Below are positions 40,612 through 49,600 of a stretch of 64,000 nt of DNA, in pieces. The stretch is from assembly GCA_963970005.1 (NCBI GenBank), contig CAXAMN010021962.1, positions 326,190-390,189 of the forward strand. The letters run 5' to 3'. Source of the stretch: Durusdinium trenchii. Its lineage: Eukaryota; Sar; Dinophyceae; Suessiales; Symbiodiniaceae. The translations under genes and the position numbers were made by a program. Below the pieces are notes generated by a model. It saw only the letters and a program-made list of their open reading frames with translations, searched no databases and had not been told where the DNA came from. The stretch's first letter is position 1; each line of letters begins with the position of its first letter.

Positions 40612-40790
40612 GCAAAGAAAAATTGAGTGGATCTAACCACTCCAAATCAACTCAGGCGCAACGGGATTCCTTTCCTGCTCTGGGCTCTCAGTTCAGCTTC
40701 TGGGCTCCACTGATGGAGTCAAGTGAAAAGGTCCACATGCAGCAAGCTACCTTACAAGCTAGCAACTCTAGATGACTATACATCTCTACA
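40611..40790 (-). repeat. 5' LTR of copia element
   Basis: About 180 bp, direct-repeat partner of 34577-34778. On the minus strand it runs TGTAGAGATG ... TTTCTTTGCA, so it has the usual TG..CA ends and is directly followed by TGGTAGGGGAGC. It is flanked on the right by ACAAA (40791-40795). Confidence 0.8.
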
Positions 40791-40795
40791 ACAAA

Positions 40796-41104
40796 CATAT
40801 GTATATATATATATTTAAACAAAATGTATTTTTGTTGGATCTTGCTAGCATATTTAACTTCTCCCGTCCTTTGCCCTTTCGCCAGGGCACTCGGCCGGGC
40901 GACCCCGCTCGGAGACCACGACGGTGGGACGGTCTAGCAAACGGCGCTGTATGAGTTGCAGCGGTGGGGCCACCAAGTCATGGCTCAAAACCACATAGTC
41001 TCGCACGATCCTGGCAGGGCTGGCAGGGTCTTAGCATTATTTTGCCACAGCATGGCGCCTTATGATCAGAATGATCCGACTGGCCATTGGCCACAGGCCA
41101 TGCT
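40796..41104. other. 309-bp spacer between the two retroelements
   Basis: A (TA)n tract at 40797-40815 and then unremarkable sequence up to the LINE target duplication. No gene seen. Confidence 0.6.
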
Positions 41105-41121
41105 TGTATACCATTGTATAC
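41105..41121. repeat. LINE target-site duplication, left copy
   Basis: TGTATACCATTGTATAC, identical over 17 bp to 52233-52249, with no match beyond on the inner sides. In the minus orientation this is the copy beyond the element's 3' end. Confidence 0.85.
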
Positions 41122-41241
41122 TCACCCACCCATTGCGCACGATCCACGAGTGAAACGCGCGAACGGCATCTGCGTCCCGCTGGGCGCAAGATGCATAAAA
41201 GGCCCCAAACTGTGCGCAGGTCAACGCACAAAACTATACAC

Positions 41242-44200
41242 TCAAGATGGCAAAGCGGGAAAATGGAGCTTCCACGATTCGGAAGCCCGACCGGCACCGG
41301 CCTGCAGGGCGCATGCAAGCAAGTGTAGGCTATGATTCGACAAGTAAGCAGAGGCGCCTGTGATGGCACCTTGGCAAAGCACCTTTCCAACAGATTTCGC
41401 ATGCCCCGGTTGCATGTCACCAGGAAAGGGCTGGCAACCATCAGTCTTGGCCAGCCACTGCAAACACTGACGAATCAATGTATAAACATCATGGATCAGC
41501 ATTTCATCGTGGTCATCAAGTTGAAAACCCGACGCATGGAAATGAACCGCAAGTTCACAGAAGGCCGTGCTGTTACCCGGTTGCACCGTCCACCGCAGAG
41601 TACGGAGGAAATCGCAGACTGTATGCCAGTTGGAGGTTGATGAGCGCCAGCGTTTAGGCACTGGAATGGCATCGGGGATCTTGGGCTTCCATTTGTAAGT
41701 CCCAAGGTGCGAATTCCATGGCCACTTGGAGAATGATGCAATTGCAGCTGTCAATGAAACGCCTGAAGGTTGATGACTGTCACCACCCTGTGTGGGCTCC
41801 AGGTTAGGCTCACCAATTTGTTGCCTTGTATCAAGGTGGCAATGTAACCTCGTCAGCCATTCTTGATGCAGAAGTGTGGCAGGGGTCACAAGCCGCTGAA
41901 CCTTCGGATCAACAGGTGCATGTAACAACGCTTGGCGTTTGGCTTCACGATCGGCCTGTCTGTTCCGGAGAATATGCCGTACGGTCGTGCCAAGGGCCTG
42001 AGCCGCTGATTCCGTGAGGTCAGTGTCCGAAACGTGCTCCAAACAATGAGAAGGTATCCAACAGACCTGAAGAGGATCACAGAAAATCTGCTTACGATGG
42101 TGCCAAAGTTTGTGTAACTGTGTCCACCAAGACAAACAAGCCCAGGTGGGCAAAATACCATCATGCTTTATCATGTGGGCAATGTTGTCAACAACAGATT
42201 GGCTGTCCGTGTATACGATAACAGGATTGCGGCTGGTTGCAAAGGCATTGCAAACTGCCCACAATTCGGCAGTGTAGCTGTTGAGCCGCAAAGCCTTCAC
42301 CCGGCCAGAGGTTTTGACTGCGCCATCTGAATCGATAACTGCGAATGCTGCTGTGGTGATCCAGAAATGTGAAGTCCACATCACCGAGCCGTCGGTCCAG
42401 ACCTCTTCCAAAATACTCTCCGGAGGGAAGTCATGTTCACACGGTGGCAAAGTCACGTCTTGGCAGAGCCTATGGCGAGCAACTTGAGATGGGTGTTCAA
42501 AAATTCCCAGCATGGAGAAGTTTGCACCAAACTCATGTAGCGTAGGTGTGGAGATCAGCCTATGCAGTGAGGTGCAGGCAAAGACCAAGTGAGCCATGGT
42601 TTCCTTAGCTTGGCCACAAAACCGACACATGTGATCTTCGACCCATCCTGAAGCACAAAGCCGGTCTTTGGTCAGAGTGCATCCAACCAGAACAGATTCG
42701 AAATGCATTGTTGCTGTAGGAAAAGTCGGGGTGGCAAAAGTCGGCTTACGCAAGAAGGCGGTGCTCAAAGTCACATCAACAAGACCACTAGGTTTGCAGA
42801 CGTCTTTACGTTTCTTGTGTTGGACCGCAAAATACTGTGCTTGCAGTGCGATGGCTTGAAGCACCTTAGCAAAATCTCTTGGGCCACATGAGCCTAATAT
42901 GATCTTATCCGCACCCTGAAATTGCAAGGAAAAATCATCAAGCAAGGACAGGTGCAAAATATCACACGCCCTCTGGAGTGCCGCAACAAGAGAGTTTTTG
43001 GCCGTCCGTTGATTCTTGTCAATAAGCTTAAGCTTGTCAATCGTGTCCGGGTGATCAAAACAATATCTGAAAATATCCAAGACACAATTATACGCTTGTG
43101 CAATGAAAGGATCAATGCGATGCGGCTTACCAAAGAATGTAAGGACAAGGTGTTTGGCACGAATCTTTGGCCTCCCTCGCCAAAGGGCTCTAGTTACACC
43201 GTTTTGGACCTTTTGAAGAGCGGCTTTCGGAGTTCGTGAGATGTGGGCTCCATACGTAAGTTTGGGGATGGCCTTAGCCCCGATCAAGTGAGCGCGAATG
43301 TTGACTGGAAGGGGAAGGGCTCCAATACAGTCAACCGCTTGGCAGACATGTTCAAGGGTCTTGGTTTCGAAATGGAAATCATCCTTGTTAGAAGTATAAA
43401 TCCTCGTGCCTAAGGCATCAAAGACGAATTCTAACTTCATGTCAGGACATGCATGGGCAACAGCATGGCGAGCTACACGGGATGTTCCCCAAACAGTGGA
43501 CTTCGCTGCATTTAGCCTCTGCCCAACAAGTTCATCCCAGAGGCTAGTGATCTGTAGCGCGGTAGACAAATCTGCAAGATGCTGGATCTTACACCAGAGA
43601 TAGGCGTCATCGACATAGGCTCGCATGGACAGAGTCGGTAGGGTCTCGAGTAGATGAACCCACACCTTGGTATGCACATTTACCGCAACTAGTGAGAGTG
43701 AGCAGCCCTGTACTACCCCATTGGCTGCTGTAGTGGCCGTGGGGCTGATCCACCCCTTGTAGGCAATGTGTCTCTTAAGACCTTTATAGATTCTAACGAA
43801 GAAGCTAACAAGGGTCTTTGGTAGACCAAAGGCAAGGAACAAGGCAGCAGTACACTCGGGGATCAGGCGGTCAAAGCATTTGGCTTTATCTAGCTTAATG
43901 CCTACCAGGTCTTGTCGTGAGGCTCTAGCTACATCAATCTCTAGTCTAAGAGCTGTATGCAGGGAGGGCATAGTGCGCCCTTTGACACCACCGATGATGC
44001 AGCTGGGCATCTTTGCGATCTGCCACGCCTGTAGCTGCTCAAATCGTGCACCCGTGTACGAGAGCAGCAATGCAGGTAGGATCGTGATCAAGCGCTTATT
44101 CATGGCGCTGGCCGCCCCAGGCTTGTTAAGTATAATTTGTTTAGCACGTGTGAGGGCTTCCGGCAAATCAAGCTGGGGGTGGTGTTCAATCCATCGAAAA

Positions 44201-46602
44201 AATCTTGCAATCGGAATGAAACATTGCGGTGGCAACGCCTGAAGTTCACAGGTCCTCCAGCCGTCGAGGCCTGGGGCCGCCTCTGTTTTGCGTCTTTGAA
44301 CTGTTTTATACAAGGCTTCGGCATCAATCTGAGGGAGATTAGCTTGATGAACTTTATCTTGAATGTAAGGCCAAACTGTGTGAAGCATTTTGATCGGATG
44401 ATCAAACCCAACATTAGCACCATAAACGTCATCCCACTTATTATTCAAATGCTGAAGGGCAGCGTCAGGCTGGTAAAGGATGTTCCCATGATCATCCTCG
44501 ACCAAGTTGGCTGGTTCATCAAGAAGTTTGTTCTTGAGATGCCTGAAGATGTAGTTACAGCCATGTTTGGCTGAGGTCTGGATCCGATGTTTCCAGGATT
44601 GAATTCTAGCATTTTTCACTTGCGTCATGTGGTTTTGGATTTCCTGGAGCACCCATGATTTTGCAACCTGGATATGAACCAGGGTGACTTGGTCAACTCT
44701 CGGCCAAAGCAGCGGGGCGTGTAAAACATGCAGCGAACGGAAGACCTTAGCCGACGTGACTCGAAAGACATGCCGGTCTTGATCTGATTTATAGCCCCTG
44801 GTTCTACGGACCAAAAGCTCATCAAGACGATTCTGAAGCTTGAAGAGACTAGCACTTTTACGAGTAGCGGCACAGTGGTTCCGATGCTGTGGAGGGCAAA
44901 TTTGCTTGGGACAAAAGCGAGCAGGTTTGGCTCTTTCATGTGGACCTTCTCCCCACGTGGCCCCCGATTGGAGGAGCGATTCCACACAGAACTTATTGAC
45001 AACATCCCACTTGAGTTCCGGGTCAGGGGCGTTTTGGAACTGATTCTCCCAAACATCGGACCATTCATCAAGGCCAGGAGGCCTATCGTTGTGCGGTTGC
45101 ATAGCCCACTTAGGATCCCAGTGGTTTTTGGGGATGTTGGTCACATCAAGTGGGGCCGTCTTGTAGAGGGTATACCCAACCACTTCCAGTGACGGCCAAA
45201 AGAAGCAACACTCAATGGGTCTGTGCTGTCGGCCAAAGGATTCAATGACCTTGCAAGATTCCAAGGCAAAATACGCACATTGGTTAAGGAGGATCCCATC
45301 GATCGACGAGGAGCCCTCTCCTAATCCGGCAAAGAGCCCATCATTAGAGAAGGTAACAGGACGACAGGACTGCCCTGTGTCATCAAGACAGTGCAAGGGG
45401 TCGTACCAATTGTGCATGTGAACAGCATTGGAAACGGCAGGGTATGAAAGCGGTAGGGCCTGAAAATCCCCCGCGACAATCACAGGAATTGAACCAAACT
45501 GTGCAGTCAGCTCAAAAAGGTCCTGAAAGAGCCGGTCGTTGCTTTCGTGAATGGCCGCATCATTTGAGGCCCCCGTGGTCGCATAGACCGAGACAACAAG
45601 AGCACGTCTCTTAGGACTTATTTGGATCCAGGCAATGACAATACGCTTGGTGTCAAACAGGGATTGGAAGAGGCCCGTGTGGTCATCCTGGGCAACAAAA
45701 GGTTTTATAAAGTCTTTGGAGGCAAGTACACCAGTACCACCACAAGGGGTGTGGATGCGACCAACCTTGTGCAAAAGACCCGGCAGGATGTGCCCCAGAA
45801 CAGCCTGGTATCCGGCATCACGAATTGCATGCGTGGCCGATTTCAAGTTATTCTTTCCGATTCTCGTTTCTTGCAGGCAAAGGATGTCACAGCCCCAAGA
45901 CTTCCAATCATGATTAGTCTGAACAGAACCAATGTTGGCTGTCCTCAGGATCATATTACCCACGGGTCCTTCCCCAGGGTACCCACATGTGGCATCGAAG
46001 GTGCCAGTGCCAAAATGGCAAGCAATCATGGAAAGGGTAGAAACAAACAAAATCAGACAGCGAAAAGTGAAAAGGAAGCGCCCAAAAAGGTGGTGTGCTC
46101 GGCCCCGGAGTGCCTGATGCTCTACGGCACGCACCTTTTTCCAGAAGGCGTCGAGTAGTGGTAACGAACCACAATCGCACTTATGGCATCTTGAGGAGAC
46201 CTGACAACGGTGACTGTCCCTGGCAGCGGGCTTCACTGTCTCTCCATCCCCATGTACGAACGAACAGGCCCGGCAGAGCCAGGAAGCATCTATGTGAACC
46301 AAAACAAACCGGAGAGAGCGATGGAAGCAAGAAAGCCAGGAAGTCCAAAGTGATGAGGAAAGTCCAAAAGCCCAAAGGATGAGCAGGGAGGTGTTGACAC
46401 CTCCACAGGACCCGTGCAGAAAATAGCGAAAAGAGAGCCTAGCGCCAGGCTCAGCAAGAAGAAAAGCCACGGCAGGAGAACACCACTGCCTCAAGCCCAC
46501 ATCACCGACAACGAAAACCAGGAGCAGAAGACAAAGAACAAGATCCAGAAGGGAGTCCAACTGGAAGCGAGCTGAGAGAGGGCGGGATCCTGCCCTAAGG
46601 CT
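41242..46602 (-). CDS. LINE ORF2: endonuclease, reverse transcriptase, zinc knuckle, RNase H
   Basis: Numbering from the TTG at 46560 (1772 codons). Residues about 205-460 are an exonuclease-endonuclease-phosphatase domain: CLQETRIG (Glu231), VAGDFQALP (Asp365), SSSIDGILL (Asp421), GRQHRPIE (His446). It should nick the target for reverse transcription. RT spans about 745-1060: motif A GIKLDKAKCFD (Asp891), motif B NGVVQGCSLSLV, motif C AYVDDAYL (Asp984, Asp985). A C-x2-C-x8-H-x4-C knuckle is at 1312-1329. RNase H spans 1385-1540 with Asp1390, Glu1432, Asp1452 and Asp1537, all expected residues. About 235 residues of unknown role follow. The frame has no ATG before residues 178 (46029) and 203, and residues 1-177 are hydrophobic without a domain, so independent translation probably starts there unless the TGA is read through. 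Confidence 0.95.
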   Translation of the reverse strand, partial: SLRAGSRPLSARFQLDSLLDLVLCLLLLVFVVGDVGLRQWCSPAVAFLLAEPGARLSFRYFLHGSCGGVNTSLLILWAFGLSSSLWTSWLSCFHRSLRFVLVHIDASWLCRACSFVHGDGETVKPAARDSHRCQVSSRCHKCDCGSLPLLDAFWKKVRAVEHQALRGRAHHLFGRFLFTFRCLILFVSTLSMIACHFGTGTFDATCGYPGEGPVGNMILRTANIGSVQTNHDWKSWGCDILCLQETRIGKNNLKSATHAIRDAGYQAVLGHILPGLLHKVGRIHTPCGGTGVLASKDFIKPFVAQDDHTGLFQSLFDTKRIVIAWIQISPKRRALVVSVYATTGASNDAAIHESNDRLFQDLFELTAQFGSIPVIVAGDFQALPLSYPAVSNAVHMHNWYDPLHCLDDTGQSCRPVTFSNDGLFAGLGEGSSSIDGILLNQCAYFALESCKVIESFGRQHRPIECCFFWPSLEVVGYTLYKTAPLDVTNIPKNHWDPKWAMQPHNDRPPGLDEWSDVWENQFQNAPDPELKWDVVNKFCVESLLQSGATWGEGPHERAKPARFCPKQICPPQHRNHCAATRKSASLFKLQNRLDELLVRRTRGYKSDQDRHVFRVTSAKVFRSLHVLHAPLLWPRVDQVTLVHIQVAKSWVLQEIQNHMTQVKNARIQSWKHRIQTSAKHGCNYIFRHLKNKLLDEPANLVEDDHGNILYQPDAALQHLNNKWDDVYGANVGFDHPIKMLHTVWPYIQDKVHQANLPQIDAEALYKTVQRRKTEAAPGLDGWRTCELQALPPQCFIPIARFFRWIEHHPQLDLPEALTRAKQIILNKPGAASAMNKRLITILPALLLSYTGARFEQLQAWQIAKMPSCIIGGVKGRTMPSLHTALRLEIDVARASRQDLVGIKLDKAKCFDRLIPECTAALFLAFGLPKTLVSFFVRIYKGLKRHIAYKGWISPTATTAANGVVQGCSLSLVAVNVHTKVWVHLLETLPTLSMRAYVDDAYLWCKIQHLADLSTALQITSLWDELVGQRLNAAKSTVWGTSRVARHAVAHACPDMKLEFVFDALGTRIYTSNKDDFHFETKTLEHVCQAVDCIGALPLPVNIRAHLIGAKAIPKLTYGAHISRTPKAALQKVQNGVTRALWRGRPKIRAKHLVLTFFGKPHRIDPFIAQAYNCVLDIFRYCFDHPDTIDKLKLIDKNQRTAKNSLVAALQRACDILHLSLLDDFSLQFQGADKIILGSCGPRDFAKVLQAIALQAQYFAVQHKKRKDVCKPSGLVDVTLSTAFLRKPTFATPTFPTATMHFESVLVGCTLTKDRLCASGWVEDHMCRFCGQAKETMAHLVFACTSLHRLISTPTLHEFGANFSMLGIFEHPSQVARHRLCQDVTLPPCEHDFPPESILEEVWTDGSVMWTSHFWITTAAFAVIDSDGAVKTSGRVKALRLNSYTAELWAVCNAFATSRNPVIVYTDSQSVVDNIAHMIKHDGILPTWACLSWWTQLHKLWHHRKQIFCDPLQVCWIPSHCLEHVSDTDLTESAAQALGTTVRHILRNRQADREAKRQALLHAPVDPKVQRLVTPATLLHQEWLTRLHCHLDTRQQIGEPNLEPTQGGDSHQPSGVSLTAAIASFSKWPWNSHLGTYKWKPKIPDAIPVPKRWRSSTSNWHTVCDFLRTLRWTVQPGNSTAFCELAVHFHASGFQLDDHDEMLIHDVYTLIRQCLQWLAKTDGCQPFPGDMQPGHAKSVGKVLCQGAITGASAYLSNHSLHLLACALQAGAGRASESWKLHFPALPS

Positions 46603-46605
46603 TCA
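46603..46605 (-). other. In-frame TGA separating ORF1 and ORF2
   Basis: ORF1 ends CAG-TCT-TGA and the same frame continues AGC-CTT-AGG and onward without another stop to 41242. Removing this one codon would give a frame of about 3,600 codons. It could be a true ORF1 terminator or a readthrough stop. Confidence 0.85.
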
Positions 46606-49600
46606 AGACTGCTTGTGCAGTTTCGAGGGGGGAGTTTCTCCAGTGGCTTCCCTCGTGCGCTGATGGCTTGCTGCAAGAATTTGCCTCAATGAGTCAGAGA
46701 TGTGATCGAATTTGTTCTCGACTCTCGACTCGAACCCGGCTTGTCTCTGTTCAAGCTGATCGAACCTGGATTCAAGCCTCGAAATCCGCTCCTCCTCAAG
46801 ATGAGTCTTGGGCTGGGTGATGATGGTGCTCGATGGCCAGGGCGCCCGTTCATCATCTGGTCGCTGGTGGGCCTTCTCGTTGGCCTTGCTTTTGCCTTTG
46901 CCGGCTCCTTTCGAAGAGGGAGGCTGGCTCTGAAGCGGCTGCAGCAGGATCTCATGGACTTTTCCATCAGCGTCTATTGTGAAGCGCGTTGTTGCGGGGA
47001 CGGACTCAGCAGTGAGGATCCAAACATGGACCCCTGCCGCCCTGAAGGTCCTTGTAGGGACCATGGCTACGCCGGTCGCTGCAAGGGTGGATTGCACCAC
47101 ATTGGGTGGGTCTGTGCCTGGTGGCCACCCGGATGCTTGGATTGTGACTCTGGGGACAACATGCCTGTTGTCGGCAGTGAGTCGCTGGTCCGACGGGAGC
47201 AGGAGCAGAGCAAGTCTCGCTGCAGCTATATGTTTGACCCACACACGAAGTGCCAGGCCCCGTCGGGTGGCTATGATGCCCGCAGCACCTTCAACCCCTT
47301 TCGTAATGATTCTCATGTCGGCAAGGTCTTGCTGCGTAGGATTCCAGAATCTGGGAAGGACAGTAGTGTCCTGAGGCAACTGGTGATGGTCGATGAAGTC
47401 ACGGGTAAGCAGGAAGGTCTGCCCGGACAACTCAAGGATTTGCTGCCTTGCCGCAAGTGGCGCCTTGACAATGCATTGGATCTGCTGTTCACCCTTGGGT
47501 GCACCTGGGTGCTTGTTGGTGCGCAGGCCATAATAAGTGAGATTGGCCGCGTGGCTGGGCACAAGCTGGTGCATGTGTTGGCGGAGGGTATTCAGTGGTT
47601 GCTCTGCGGTTTTGTCAAAATCCTGCTTGCTCATGAGGCGGGAGTCTGCCTCAAGGACAATCTCAGCAATTGCTGCAGTTGTCATTTTCAGCTTGGGTGC
47701 CGCGAGCTGGTAGGTGATTTTCCCTGCCGCAACATGCAGCATGGCCAGGCGCTTGTATGTTGTCTTGGACAGAGGATCATCAAGTGTGATCTCATGTGGT
47801 CCTGTGAACTCTTGGAAGAGCCCTGGCGGCTTTGTGCCGTCGACCGTGGGTATGATGATGGCGAGGTCAAGAGTTCCAGCTGCCTTGATGAGGTCACCAA
47901 CATGGGTTTTTGTAGCTAGCACAACACCAGCCCGAGACTGTGAGACTTGAAGTCGGTGCACCTGCTGGAGCGGCTTACCATCCCCTCCCACAAAGGGAAT
48001 TGGTTCCTGGAATGACAAATCTTCCCACTTTGATTGTGTGGGTTTGGCAGATTTGTGAAGCCACGGGTCATTGATGGTGAGAATGTCGACCTTTCCAGTG
48101 GGTGGAGTGGCTTTGCTCTTGGCGTGTGCTGATGCTGTACCGGCCGTGTCCATGGGAACCGGATCTTGTGTACCTGCTGCAATGTAGGTGTCAGGGAAGT
48201 GGTTCCTGGTAACTCTGAGAAGGAACCAGTGCCGTGCGTGCAGTGCAAAGTCCCTGAGGACCGGGTGAGCACCAGCTGCGTGCCACCGGGCAACAACCGT
48301 CTGTGTGATATGCAGAATGGGCGCGGAGTGTGGTCCAGTTCGCAGCTCCAGGTGCTGTGCGACGCTGAGTGTTGGCAGGTCGATGCCCAGTCTCATATAG
48401 AGAGCATGGATGAGTTGCTGCCCACACATGCCAGGTGGGTGATGTTGCTGGATCGCATGAACTGTGAAATTGCCCTGGTTGTAGCCAAATTCAGCTCTCA
48501 GTTGCTGGACGAGCGGGCTTAAGCGCTCATTGGATGCCTGAGGAGCCGTGAGGTAGAAGAACGCTTGATGGCCACTTTTGTAGCATTCCGCTTGGATCCA
48601 ATGGTTGCTGTCTTCGATGAGCCAAATGATGTGCCCATAAGGGTCATAGACCGGGTTGGGAGCATCAAGAAAGACCAGTGTATCCATGGAGCTGTCCCAT
48701 GTCGCTGGTGGGCAGAAGAGAACTTCTGGCAAGAGTGACCGAGGGCCTTCAAGGATGAAGTCTATCTCATCAAAATGCATCCACACTGGGTTGAGGTGGA
48801 TATGGAGCAGTCTGGTGTTGACACGGTGCTGGATCTGATCGCCGGAGGCTATCTGCGGGTGCACCACGTGTTGTGGTGGTCTGTAGCCAATGGGATGGCT
48901 GGTTTCCAGCGGTCTTTGGTTGGCAATCCTCCCATTGTTGGTGGTTCTGCGCAAAACGGACATAAAGAAGCTCCTTCTGACCCAGAAAGCCAGCTGGGCA
49001 ACAGAGCTGGTGGTGCCAGTGGTCCCCCAATCTTCAACGGCAGCTTGAAGGACAATGTCAATGACATCCCTCTGGTCAGCTGTCATGGGATTGTGTGTTG
49101 GTGCTGCTGCAAGGGTGTCGTGCTGGTCCTGGTGATGGGCCCAACGGTGTAGGAGTTCCCAGCCGCACATGTGTTGTGTCCACTGTGTGTCATGGTGCAG
49201 TATCTGCATTCTGTGCGGCCCAATGTCGAGTGCCCTGGCAACGATCATGATGATCCTTGCGTGTAAATGTGGCGGCACTTGAACGGTGACAACCTGGGTG
49301 TGTTGGTCATCCTTGGTGATCTCAATGCCACACCAGTGATCTCCAGCCAAAATGGGGATATACGTTGCTCCTGCAGGTTGGATGGTCAACGGCCCAAAGG
49401 GACTTTCGTCAAAATCAGACTGTGTGATGTCCCAATATGCTGGTGGGGAAAAGTGGGGGCTGCCTGGTGTAGCCCACTGCAAGAGTTGCGTTGCAAAGAC
49501 CATTTCATCAGCTGCCATCCATCCGTGCGTGTTGGTGGCGAACTCCGCCCTCTGGTTGAAGGTGGCATCTGCCGGGAGTGATGGTGCTCTGCCATCAGCA

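Larger units (their letters stand above)
34577..40790 (-). mobile_element. Ty1/copia LTR retrotransposon, decayed
   Basis: Both LTRs, a 5-bp duplication (ACAAA) and internal gag-protease-integrase-RT-RNase H order on the minus strand define a Ty1/copia element of 6.2 kb. The sequence just inside the 5' LTR reads TGGTAGGGGAGC, which looks like a primer-binding site for a tRNA ending CCA (compare the initiator-Met type TGGTATCAGAGC). The pol region is split over several frames. Two catalytic substitutions are visible: protease Asp to Asn, and the first Asp of RT motif C to Gly. The LTRs differ by an indel and several substitutions, so the insertion is old and not autonomous. Confidence 0.88.

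Noticed and set aside
34590..40790. Copia LTR limits set at TGAGTGG (34590-34778 and 40624-40790)
   Set aside because: Extending the left ends to 34577 and 40611 gives matching ACAAA duplications and a primer-binding-like TGGTAGGGGAGC directly next to the LTR. The shorter limits give neither.
46560..46562. TTG at 46560 as the start of LINE ORF2
   Set aside because: It is not an ATG, and the next 177 residues have no domain. The frame is simply open from the TGA at 46603. ATG at 46029 or 45954 is a better independent start.
46702..47919. 405-codon plus-strand frame antisense to LINE ORF1
   Set aside because: It lies wholly opposite a much longer, domain-bearing frame, is Cys/Trp/Gly rich without a domain, and its neighbours on that strand are similar shadows.
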